Source: Arthrobacter sp. ov118 (GTDB taxonomy: Bacteria > Actinomycetota > Actinomycetes > Actinomycetales > Micrococcaceae). Taken from it: DNA of 64,000 bases. The notes under the pieces were generated by a model. The model saw only the letters and a program-made list of their open reading frames with translations, had not been told where the DNA came from and did not search any database. Position numbers and translations under genes: made by a program. The stretch lies in NCBI RefSeq assembly GCF_900116495.1, contig NZ_FPAY01000005.1:1-64000 (forward strand). Reading direction: 5' to 3'. Shown here in pieces: positions 15,985 to 23,227 of this stretch (positions within the stretch are counted from its first letter, which is position 1; every line of letters begins with the position of its first letter).

Positions 15985-16847
15985 CAGGCACGGCTCCGGA
16001 GGGACGGATCGCCCACGGGGGTGACCAGGGTGCCGAGCCGCTCGATCTCCACCTCGACTGTGTCGCCGGGGTGCAGCAGCCACTGCGGGGTGCGCGCATA
16101 GCCCACGCCCTCGGGCGTTCCGGTGGCGATCACGTCGCCGGGGTGCAGGGTAAGGGTCTCGCTGATGAGCGAAATGATGGCCGGGACGGAGAAGATCATG
16201 TCCCGGGTGTTGCCGTTCTGGGCCTCGACGCCGTTCACCCTGGTCCGCACCTGCAGGCCGTCCCGGAGGTCGCCGGCCTCGTCGCGGCTCACGAGCGGTC
16301 CGAGGGGTCCGCTGAAGTCACCGTTTTTGCCCAGGGTCCACTGCGAGGTGAGTTTTTGGGCCCTGCGGGCGGTGATGTCGTTGAAGACGGAATAGCCAAA
16401 AACAGCCTCCGCCGCGGTGGCCTCGTCCGCCGATTCCACGCGCCGGCCGATGTACGCGGCAACTTCGCCTTCCCAGTCGAGGCCCGCTTCACCGGCAGGC
16501 ACGGGCACCGGGACGTTGCCCACCGAGAGGGACGCCGTCCAGCGGCCGAACAGGGTGGGGTACGGCGGCAGTTCCTGGTCCTTGTAGCTGCCTTCGGCTG
16601 CGTGGGCCTTGTAGTTCAGGCCCACGCAGATGACCCGTGCGGAGGCGGGGACGAGCGGCACTTCCGTGACTGCGGCACGAGCCAGCTCCCCGGCGGCACC
16701 GGTGCCGGACGCCAAGGCGAGCGCTTTTTCCTGCCAGCCGGCGGGGTCGGCCCAAAAATCCTGGACGGGCGCCAGCGGGACCACCCGCGAGCCGAAGAGG
16801 GTCGCTGCCCATGCGCCGCCGTCGTGGTTGATGCCAATGAACTGCAT
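15984..16847 (-). CDS. Fumarylacetoacetate hydrolase family protein
   Basis: This 287-residue protein has the FAH fold signatures ICVGLNYKAHAAE, metal-binding LDWEGEVAAYIG, FGYSVFNDITARRAQ and ATGTPEGVGY. Family members hydrolyse, decarboxylate or isomerise ring-cleavage products such as acylpyruvates. ATG 16847 has GAAAGG upstream. It follows the esterase gene by 147 bp and overlaps the hydroxylase start by one base, so it should be co-expressed. Likely role: C-C hydrolysis or decarboxylation downstream of ring opening. Confidence 0.88.
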   Translation of the reverse strand: MQFIGINHDGGAWAATLFGSRVVPLAPVQDFWADPAGWQEKALALASGTGAAGELARAAVTEVPLVPASARVICVGLNYKAHAAEGSYKDQELPPYPTLFGRWTASLSVGNVPVPVPAGEAGLDWEGEVAAYIGRRVESADEATAAEAVFGYSVFNDITARRAQKLTSQWTLGKNGDFSGPLGPLVSRDEAGDLRDGLQVRTRVNGVEAQNGNTRDMIFSVPAIISLISETLTLHPGDVIATGTPEGVGYARTPQWLLHPGDTVEVEIERLGTLVTPVGDPSLRSRA

Positions 16848-16993
16848 GTGGTGGGCCTTTCTGGTGCCGCCAGGATTAGCGGGTGTTGGTGAGGGTTGAT
16901 GGGTGGGCACGGCAATGGAAGGCCTGAGCCTGAAGGGTGTGTGGTTGAAGTCCGGCAAGGTTTGCGGCGGTGCAGATCCGCGGTGGTGCAGGG

Positions 16994-17887
16994 TCAGGGG
17001 GCGGGCGTGTCCGGCGCTTGCGACTGCCGCAGGAAGAAGGAAACTGTTGCTCCCATCGCCTTCTCGGCCGCGGCCTGGCTCTGGTCCGGCAGGGTCCACA
17101 TGTGGTCCGCGTCGTCGATCAGCAGGAGTTCGACGTCGGCCCCTGCCCCTTCCAGCGCCGCTGCGAGCGACTCAGACTGGGCGGCGGGCACGAAGCGGTC
17201 GGCCGTTCCGTGTGCCAGGAAGAAGGGCGGGGCCGAGGCGCCGACATGGCTGATGGGGCTGGCGGCAGCGGCCTTCGCCGGCTCGTCCGCGAGCACGGCC
17301 CCGACCAGGAGTTCTTCGCGGGACCCGGGGGCGTCGGCCCGGGCGACGGCGTCGGGAAGGCTTTGTTCGGCCATCCGCCCCAGGTCGGTGGGCGGGTACC
17401 AGGCGGCCACCGCGGTGACGGAACTGTCCTCGGCGTTGGTGCCCGTGAGTCCCACGAGGCTGGCCAGATGACCGCCAGCCGAGTCGCCCCAGGCGTAGAT
17501 CCGGGCCGGGTCGACGTTGTAGTCGGCGGCGTGGTCCCGCAGCCAGCGGACGGCAGCCTTCGCGTCATGCAGCTGGGCGGGAAAGAGCGCTTCCTGGCTG
17601 AGCCGGTAGTCGGCCGAGGCAACCACGAATCCGGCGTCGAGGAGCCGGTCGAAGGCACTGAGGCCGAGACCGTCCAGGACGGGACCGAGGGAGGACCTCT
17701 CCCCCGTGCGCCAGCCGCCGCCGTGGAAATGGGCGACGGCGGGCCGCGGAGCCTGGCTGTACGCCGGCGTCGGATCTGTGTCCATCAGCTGCGGGTCCGG
17801 CAGGTACAAATCCAGCAGCAGTCGGCGGGAGCCGCCGTCGCCCGTGCGGGCGAATTCGATGCCGCTCAGCACGCGACCATTCGTCAT
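16994..17887 (-). CDS. Alpha/beta hydrolase (HSL/BD-FAE-like esterase)
   Basis: The 297-residue enzyme shows the oxyanion-hole motif HFHGGGW, nucleophile GDSAGGHLAS, acid GTADRFVP and histidine DADHMW, so the catalytic triad is complete. ATG 17887 follows GGAGAGGAG. It is first in the operon leading to FAH, hydroxylase and DUF3500, with a candidate operator 94 bp upstream. In a flavonol pathway the natural job would be cleavage of the depside made by quercetinase into protocatechuate and phloroglucinol carboxylate; this is inference, and carbohydrate de-acylation is the alternative. Confidence 0.8.
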   Translation of the reverse strand: MTNGRVLSGIEFARTGDGGSRRLLLDLYLPDPQLMDTDPTPAYSQAPRPAVAHFHGGGWRTGERSSLGPVLDGLGLSAFDRLLDAGFVVASADYRLSQEALFPAQLHDAKAAVRWLRDHAADYNVDPARIYAWGDSAGGHLASLVGLTGTNAEDSSVTAVAAWYPPTDLGRMAEQSLPDAVARADAPGSREELLVGAVLADEPAKAAAASPISHVGASAPPFFLAHGTADRFVPAAQSESLAAALEGAGADVELLLIDDADHMWTLPDQSQAAAEKAMGATVSFFLRQSQAPDTPAP

Positions 17888-17945
17888 CGTCGACTCCTCT
17901 CCGTTCGCCGGGCCGGTTTCCGTGGCGGTCCGGCCTGTTCCCTAA

Positions 17946-18122
17946 GCCTGTCTCATTCCGGCGGGAGCACCTACCCGGGATTTCAATCATTGGAACGGCT
18001 TTGCGGAGGGTGCTTCGAAGCCGAACGTTCCTCGGGCGCCGGACGCCGATCAGAAGGTCATTGATCTGCTGAGCGGGCTCTACACCGGCCGAAGCGGTGA
18101 AAAGGCGGAGGCCCACTCATAG
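17946..18122 (+). pseudogene. Possible 3' remnant of a coding sequence
   Basis: A plus-strand frame of 58 codons with coding-like third-position GC ends RAPDADQKVIDLLSGLYTGR and a Ser-rich, charged tail before TAG at 18120. It has no start codon after the preceding in-frame TAA (17943-17945) and lies in the gap between two minus-strand esterases. It looks like the severed C-terminus of a lost gene, with the operator at 17981 inside its upstream part. It could also be a chance frame. Confidence 0.3.
17981..17995. promoter_or_regulatory. Candidate IclR-type operator upstream of the esterase-FAH-hydroxylase operon
   Basis: TTTCAATCATTGGAA fits TTYCA-N5-TGRAA and lies 94 bp upstream of the esterase ATG at 17887 on the minus strand. 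It shares 13 of 15 bases with the copy at 11725. Confidence 0.6.
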
Positions 18123-18148
18123 TCGTCGTGCACCTGGTCCGGGAGAGC

Positions 18149-19120
18149 TTACGGCGTCTTTACCGAGGCCAACTCCCCGGCCAGAAAATCCAGGGTCGGT
18201 TGTGCCTCCGGGCTTCCGGCGGCGTGGTTCAGATGCCCGTGAACGGCGCCTTCCGCGAGGAAGTACGACACCGGGACGCCGGCCCGCTGCAGGTTCGAGG
18301 CGAAGAGCTCGGCGGAGCCGCGCACGTCGTCGTACTCGCAGGCGATGATGGCGGTGGGCGGCAGACCCGACGGGTCGGCGTAACCGGGCATTGCGTAGGA
18401 CGACGCCATCCCCACGGGTCCGCCCACATAGTTCTCCGCGTTCCGCAGGCAGTCCTCCAGGGTGAACCGGAGATGACGCGGCAGCATGGCCATCACGTCC
18501 TCATCCAACCCCTCCGCGGGCGGCGGAAGCTCGGCGTGCAGGAACGGATAGGCCAGCAGAAGTTTCGCCGGCAGCGGCTTTCCGGCGTCGATCAGGTACA
18601 GGGTGGCGCCCACGGCGAGGTTGCCGCCAGCACCTGCCCCGCCCAAGCAGAGCAGGTCCGGGTCCAGCCCCAGGCCCGCGGCGTTCCGACGGGCCCAGAA
18701 CCAGGCGGTGAGGGCGTCGTCGTGCGGAACCGGGAAGCAGACCCCGTCCCGGGCGAGGTGGTATTCCACGGACAGCACGGGCGTTCCGGCCTCTGCCAGC
18801 ACCCGGGCCAGATAGTCCGATTCGGGCATGTCCAGCCCGCCGCTGACGAAGCCCCCGCCGTGCAGCCAGACCAGTCCGGGCCCGGCCGGAGCGGACCCGG
18901 CCGGAGCGGCGGCTTCGCCGTAGATGCGGATCCGCACCGGCCCGTGCCGGCCAACGGCCGTGACCATGCGGAGGGGGACGTCCGGTCCCACGGGCGTGGC
19001 CTGCCCCGGGGTCAGCGTCTGCGGGCCCTCCGGCGCCGCCAGGTGCTGGGCAAAACCCGCATCCGGTGCCGCTCCCCCCTCTGCAGCGGAAGCGGAACGC
19101 CCGCCCTGCCGGGATGTCAC
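18149..19120 (-). CDS. HSL-family alpha/beta hydrolase lacking the nucleophile serine
   Basis: This 323-residue protein has the HSL oxyanion motif VWLHGGGFVSGG and a plausible acid (CEYDDVRGSAE) and histidine (GAVHGH). The nucleophile elbow, normally G-x-S-A-G-G, reads GGAGAGGNLA: Gly163 (codon 18632-18634) stands where Ser is expected. One base change (AGT to GGT) would explain this. The enzyme is therefore probably inactive as an esterase or has a changed role. It is the last gene of the rhamnosidase operon and its ATG overlaps the stop of the next esterase by 4 nt. Confidence 0.8.
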   Translation of the reverse strand: MTSRQGGRSASAAEGGAAPDAGFAQHLAAPEGPQTLTPGQATPVGPDVPLRMVTAVGRHGPVRIRIYGEAAAPAGSAPAGPGLVWLHGGGFVSGGLDMPESDYLARVLAEAGTPVLSVEYHLARDGVCFPVPHDDALTAWFWARRNAAGLGLDPDLLCLGGAGAGGNLAVGATLYLIDAGKPLPAKLLLAYPFLHAELPPPAEGLDEDVMAMLPRHLRFTLEDCLRNAENYVGGPVGMASSYAMPGYADPSGLPPTAIIACEYDDVRGSAELFASNLQRAGVPVSYFLAEGAVHGHLNHAAGSPEAQPTLDFLAGELASVKTP

Positions 19121-20130
19121 GGCCGGCCAAGTTTCCGGGAGAAGTACGCGACAGCGGTGGCAAGGATGGTGTCCATCTGCTCTTCTGCGCCGAAGAAGCA
19201 GTGGTCGCCGCCCTCGATGGTGACCACCTCGTGCTCCACGCCGGCGTCGGCGAGCGCCGCTGCCAGGAGGTCGGTCTGGGTGTGCGGCACCAGCCCGTCG
19301 CTGTCGCCGTGGATCAACAGGAACGGCGGTGCGTCAGCCGTCACGTAGCTGACGGGGCTCGCTGCCGCCAGCAGCACCGGCTCGTCGGAGCCACCCACCA
19401 GCATGTGTTCGGGCTGAAGGGACATCCCCGCGGGGACTGCCGCCATCAGCGCGGCCGGGAACAACCCGGCCGGGGTGCTCATGGGCGGGATATCCACCAG
19501 TGAGGACACGCCGTAGAAGTCGACGACGGCGCTGACGGCGCTCGAGTGCCCCTGCGCGCCGAGTCCGCCGTCCAGGTCCTCCCGCTTTCCGGTCAGCCCC
19601 AGCAGTGCGACGAGGTGGCCGCCGGCAGATTCGCCCCAGGCTCCGATCCGGCCGGCGTCGATGCCGAGGACGTCAGCGAATTCGCGAAGGTAACGGACCG
19701 CGGCTTTCAGGTCGTGCAGCTGCGCCGGGAAAGGGGCCTCGAGGGAAAGCCGGTAATCGACTGTGGCACAGGCGATGCCCGCCTCGTTCAGGAGTCGGAA
19801 GACCGATTCCGGTGCGAACGTTGGCGGCAGTTCGCGGCGGTCCCCCAGCTGGAAGGCGCCGCCGTGGACCCATAGCACCAGCGGAACTGGCTCGGTTGCC
19901 CGGCGGGGAAGCCAGATATCCATTTTCAGCGGCCGGAAGCCGATGGCGCGGGCGTAGCTGAGTTCGCGGTGCACGGCGGAGACGTCCGAGACCTGTTCGG
20001 GGACGCCTGGGGCGTCGAAGGCGGGAAACGGCGGCACCTCCACCCCGCCGGGCCGCCCTAGGTCTTTCACCCAGGCAGGGTCCGGCGCTGAGATAGCGTT
20101 CAGGACGTCGGCGGCTTCGTTCACTGTCAT
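19117..20130 (-). CDS. Alpha/beta hydrolase (BD-FAE/HSL-like esterase)
   Basis: This 337-residue protein has LWVHGGAFQLGDRRE, nucleophile GESAGGHLVALLG, acid HGDSDGLVPH and histidine EGGDHCFF, so the triad looks complete. Together with the GH78 gene it may remove acyl groups from acylated plant glycosides. It overlaps the rhamnosidase stop and the following esterase start, each by 4 nt (ATGA), so the three are one translation-coupled unit. It shares PFPAQLHD-K-AVR features with the esterase at 16994, suggesting paralogy. Confidence 0.85.
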   Translation of the reverse strand: MTVNEAADVLNAISAPDPAWVKDLGRPGGVEVPPFPAFDAPGVPEQVSDVSAVHRELSYARAIGFRPLKMDIWLPRRATEPVPLVLWVHGGAFQLGDRRELPPTFAPESVFRLLNEAGIACATVDYRLSLEAPFPAQLHDLKAAVRYLREFADVLGIDAGRIGAWGESAGGHLVALLGLTGKREDLDGGLGAQGHSSAVSAVVDFYGVSSLVDIPPMSTPAGLFPAALMAAVPAGMSLQPEHMLVGGSDEPVLLAAASPVSYVTADAPPFLLIHGDSDGLVPHTQTDLLAAALADAGVEHEVVTIEGGDHCFFGAEEQMDTILATAVAYFSRKLGRP

Positions 20131-22853
20131 GGCGTGCTCCTTGCGAGGGCAGGGAAAGGGACTGTGTTGCCTGCGCGGTCCGCGGACGGTGCGGCGGAGA
20201 ACGTGTAGGTTCCGGGGCCGACGACGGCGGCGGGCTCGCCGGGCAGGCGGACTTCCGCGGTGGTGCCGGGAGGCACGGCGGCATTGAGCGTCAGCACGCC
20301 GTCGTCAATAATCCACTGCACGTCGATAACGCCTTGCGGGCCGCGGTGCGTTGTGCCGGCCGATGTCAGGCCGGCGCCGGGACGGGGTTCGATGATGATC
20401 CGCTCATACCCCGCACTGCCGGGCGCCTGCCGGAGCCCGGCCGTGTAGCGGTGCAGGAAGGAGACCACCGCGCCCTTGCTGTAGTGGTTCAGGGACTGGT
20501 GCGGGTTGCCGTCGCGGTCCAGCCCGTTCCACAGCTCCCACATGGTGGTGGCGCCGCGGTCCACCATGACCAGCCAGGACGGCTCCGAATCCTGCATGAG
20601 GAGCTCATACGCCAGGTCCTCCTCGCCGTGCTCAGCCAGGACCGGCAGCAGATACGGCGTGGACAGGAAGCCGGTGCCCACGTGGGTCCCGGCGGCCCTG
20701 ATCAGTGAGACCAGCTGCCCGGTGACGGTTGCGCGGGCTTCCGGGCTGACCAGATCGAATGCCAGGGCGCGGACGCAGTTGGCCTGGCTGGGCTCGGTGA
20801 CCCGTCCGTGAGAGTCCAGGTATTCCCTCTCCCAGGCCTGCCGGACGTTGGCCGAGAGTTCCTCCAGCGCCAGCGCGTCCTCCGGAAGTCCCAAGGCGCC
20901 CGCGATCCGTGCCATGATCGCCGTCGTGCTGCGGTAGTAGGCGGTGGCCACAATGCCGTGGTCGGCGGCGCGGGCGGCAAACAGATCCGGCTCGGGCCCG
21001 TCAGGCTCCATCCATTCCCCCCAGTGGAACCCGGTGTCCCAAAGGTACTTTTCATGCGGGACCGGAACCGGGCTGGCGGCTGCGCGGGAAGCATGCCGCC
21101 GGGACTCCGCGGTGGTCCGGACAAAGCCGAGCCAGCGGTTCATCGCCTCCCAGTTTTCGGCGAGGATCCCGATGTCCCCCGTGGCCAGGTACAGCTCCCA
21201 CGGCACCATCACGATGGCGTCGCCCCAGCCAGCGGACCCGTTGACGAAGGCCATGAAGTCCGCGGCCGTGGTCTCCGGGCCGGGCGACGGCGAGATGTTG
21301 GCGATGACGCCGTTCTCCCACTGGTCCGCACGGACGTCCTTGAGCCACTTCCGCGAGAATCCAGGCACGTCGAAAAGGTACGCCGCTGTGGGCGCGAACA
21401 GCTGCCAGTCTCCGGTCCAGCCGGCCTTCTCCCGCTGCGGGCAGTCGGTGGGGACCTCGCAGGCGTTGTCCCGGAAGCTCCACTCGACGATCCCCTGCAG
21501 CTTGTTGAGCCGTTCGTCGCTGCAGGTGAAGGAGCCGATGCGGTCCAGATCGGTATGGACCAGGCAGCCCGCGATGTCGGCAGGCTGCAGATCCGCGGCG
21601 ATGCCCTGCACCGACACATACCGGAAACCGTGCGTGGTGTGCCGGGGCTCGAAGACCTCGCCCGGCGCGCCGGAGGCCACCACCGAGTCAACCTGCCCTG
21701 CGCCCAGGAACTGGCCCGGGTGGCGGAAATCGTGCGGACGCAGGTGGTCCTGGGTCACGTCCCCGGCGGCGTCCACGGCCTCGCCGTACACAAGGGTGAC
21801 GGTCTCGCCCGGTGCCCCGAGCCTGGTCAGCCGCACCCAGCCATGGATGTTCTGGCCGAAGTCCACCACCTGGTTGCCGTTGGCCAGGCGCCGGACGGAA
21901 ACCGGTACGAGTTCGGCCACCACCCGCGTGGGCGGCGCCACCGGTCCGGTCAGGGTTGCAAGGCTGCAATGGCGTACGACGGCGGCGCTCGCCTTGCGTG
22001 CCCCGGCCTCCGGCACCCGGAAGTCGACCCGCTGGCCGGCCATGAGGTCGGCGCTGACGATTTCCGTCGGCGACACGGACCAGGACGCATCGGTGCCGAT
22101 AACAACCGTCCGCCCATTTCCGGCCTGCACCTCCAGCTGCGCCAGAAACGCCGTGTGCGTCCCGTACATGTCGGCGTCGCGCGTGTACCCGAAAGTGCCG
22201 CGGTACCAGCCGTCCGTGAGGACGGCGCGGATCGTGTTGCTGCCCGGTTGCAGCAGGGCCGTGACGTCGTACATCTGGACCTGCAGGGTGGTGTGGTAGC
22301 TGGTGGAACCCGGGGTGAGCTGCTGGTCCCCCACGCGCTGGCCGTTGAGGAACAGTTCGTAGATCCCGTGGGCCGTGGCATAGGTCCGGGCCGAGTCGGC
22401 GGCGGCATCCAGGGTGAAGGTGGTGTGAAGTGCGTAGCCGGGACGCTCACCGGGGACCGGAACAACTGGCTCATCGGGGCCGATCCACTGGGCGGTCCAG
22501 TCGGAGGGCTGCAGGAGTCCCATCTCGACCGTCATGGCCTCGGACCAGCCGGACACGCTTTCGGTGCCGAAGGCGCCGGTGTTCGAGGCGCCGGTGTTCG
22601 AAGTGCCAGTGTTCCACGTGCGGACCTGCCATTCGAACCGGTCGCGGGAGGAGAGTGCCGGGCCGCTGTAGGGGATGCCGCCGTGCGCGGCGGACTCCAC
22701 CCGGCCGGTGTCCCAGCCGTTGCTGGCTTTCAACTGGTAGGCCGTCTGCCGGACGGTGCCTTGCGGCGGCGTCCAGCCCAGCCGCGGTTCGGCGGTGGTG
22801 ACCCCGAGAGCTTCCCGCAGGTGTTCGGCGCGGAGGCGGGTTGGCGCCGTCAT
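20127..22853 (-). CDS. Alpha-L-rhamnosidase, GH78 (908 aa)
   Basis: The domain order is an N-terminal Fn3-like segment (about residues 20-115), the Bac_rhamnosid_N beta-sandwich with YELFLNGQRVGDQQL and WYRGTFGY, the concanavalin-like domain with VVDFGQNIHGWVRL, and the alpha/alpha toroid with the GH78 signature DCPQREKAGWTGD. No signal peptide is seen, so it acts inside the cell on imported glycosides, removing terminal rhamnose. The Fn3-like part contains an inserted NTG-type pentapeptide repeat. The ATG overlaps the GH3-like stub stop by 4 nt and the operator at 23140 lies upstream. Confidence 0.93.
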   Translation of the reverse strand: MTAPTRLRAEHLREALGVTTAEPRLGWTPPQGTVRQTAYQLKASNGWDTGRVESAAHGGIPYSGPALSSRDRFEWQVRTWNTGTSNTGASNTGAFGTESVSGWSEAMTVEMGLLQPSDWTAQWIGPDEPVVPVPGERPGYALHTTFTLDAAADSARTYATAHGIYELFLNGQRVGDQQLTPGSTSYHTTLQVQMYDVTALLQPGSNTIRAVLTDGWYRGTFGYTRDADMYGTHTAFLAQLEVQAGNGRTVVIGTDASWSVSPTEIVSADLMAGQRVDFRVPEAGARKASAAVVRHCSLATLTGPVAPPTRVVAELVPVSVRRLANGNQVVDFGQNIHGWVRLTRLGAPGETVTLVYGEAVDAAGDVTQDHLRPHDFRHPGQFLGAGQVDSVVASGAPGEVFEPRHTTHGFRYVSVQGIAADLQPADIAGCLVHTDLDRIGSFTCSDERLNKLQGIVEWSFRDNACEVPTDCPQREKAGWTGDWQLFAPTAAYLFDVPGFSRKWLKDVRADQWENGVIANISPSPGPETTAADFMAFVNGSAGWGDAIVMVPWELYLATGDIGILAENWEAMNRWLGFVRTTAESRRHASRAAASPVPVPHEKYLWDTGFHWGEWMEPDGPEPDLFAARAADHGIVATAYYRSTTAIMARIAGALGLPEDALALEELSANVRQAWEREYLDSHGRVTEPSQANCVRALAFDLVSPEARATVTGQLVSLIRAAGTHVGTGFLSTPYLLPVLAEHGEEDLAYELLMQDSEPSWLVMVDRGATTMWELWNGLDRDGNPHQSLNHYSKGAVVSFLHRYTAGLRQAPGSAGYERIIIEPRPGAGLTSAGTTHRGPQGVIDVQWIIDDGVLTLNAAVPPGTTAEVRLPGEPAAVVGPGTYTFSAAPSADRAGNTVPFPALARSTP
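22569..22613 (-). repeat. 15-bp in-frame repeat (NTGTS/NTGAS/NTGAF) in the rhamnosidase
   Basis: Three 15-bp units encode NTGTS, NTGAS and NTGAF in the surface loop before the SGWSEAM strand of the Fn3-like domain. The unit length is a multiple of three, so copy number can change without loss of frame. Confidence 0.7.
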
Positions 22854-23068
22854 GCAGACGCCCCCTGCGGGGAAATCCCGCTGACCCGAAGCCCGCCGAC
22901 CCCAATCTCACTGACCCCAATCCCGCTGACCCCAATCCCGCTGACCCCAATCCCGCTGACCCCAATCCCGCTGACAAGGCGGGCGACCGGCGCCGCGGTT
23001 ACCTTGTCTTCCAGCGGAAGGGCGAGGATGGCTTCTTCGACGTCGGCGTCAAAGCTCGTGGAGGTCAT
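22850..23068 (-). pseudogene. GH3-like N-terminal stub with SGIGV repeats (72 aa)
   Basis: The first 22 residues (MTSTSFDADVEEAILALPLEDK) look like the start of GH3 beta-glucosidases, which normally continue V-RLL-G-DFW. Here the similarity stops after LEDKV and the frame runs into TAAPVARL and then pentapeptide repeats SGIGV. It has a good AGGAG ribosome binding site 8 nt from ATG 23068 and its stop overlaps the rhamnosidase ATG by 4 nt, so it is still translated and couples to the rhamnosidase. It is best read as the remnant of a deleted GH3 gene serving as leader peptide. The GH3 link rests on a short stretch. Confidence 0.5.
22881..22970 (-). repeat. Six 15-bp tandem repeats encoding SGIGV-like pentapeptides
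   Basis: Units of CTGACCCCAATCCCG repeat perfectly four times (22911-22970), preceded by two degenerate units (22881-22910). They encode SGIGV x4, SEIGV and GGLRV in the stub. Direct, unspaced and in-frame, so this is a minisatellite, not CRISPR. Confidence 0.9.
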
Positions 23069-23139
23069 ACGGCGGACTCCTGAAGGTTGGTTACCTGAAC
23101 TTCCAGCATCGTTTCCGGCCGTCGGCCGTAACACGGGTC

Positions 23140-23154
23140 TTTCATTGGTTGAAA
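23140..23154. promoter_or_regulatory. Candidate IclR operator between rhamnosidase operon and iclR-type gene
   Basis: TTTCATTGGTTGAAA is a palindrome with TTTCA/TGAAA arms. It is followed by a TAGTAT hexamer (23155-23160) that could be the -10 of the regulator gene on the plus strand, so bound protein would cover the promoter. The GH3-like stub starts 71 bp away on the other strand. The same 15 bases occur at 33726. Confidence 0.7.
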
Positions 23155-23204
23155 TAGTATTGTCGGGTAGCTCACCATTGAATCGATTCGACGGCAAGGA
23201 ACCA

Positions 23205-23227
23205 ATGCCATGACTGTTCTGCCATGA
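23205..23227 (+). promoter_or_regulatory. Mini-ORF start region coupled to the IclR gene
   Basis: AAGGA (23196-23200) is well placed for ATG 23205 (ATG CCA TGA) and ATG 23210 (five codons then TGA at 23225-23227). The second stop overlaps the IclR start as ATGA. The block ATGACTGTTCTGCC is a near copy of the true start, so a 14-bp duplication has apparently moved the ribosome binding site 23 nt from the real ATG and made expression depend on re-initiation. Confidence 0.5.

Noticed and set aside
22881..22970. Repeats as a CRISPR array
   Set aside because: The units are 15 bp, directly adjacent, without spacers, and code in frame for SGIGV; no cas genes are present.
20808..23213. Long plus-strand frame (801 codons) opposite the first rhamnosidase
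   Set aside because: It is antisense to a clear GH78 gene, rich in Arg/Gly/His from high GC third positions, and has no family motifs or ribosome binding site.
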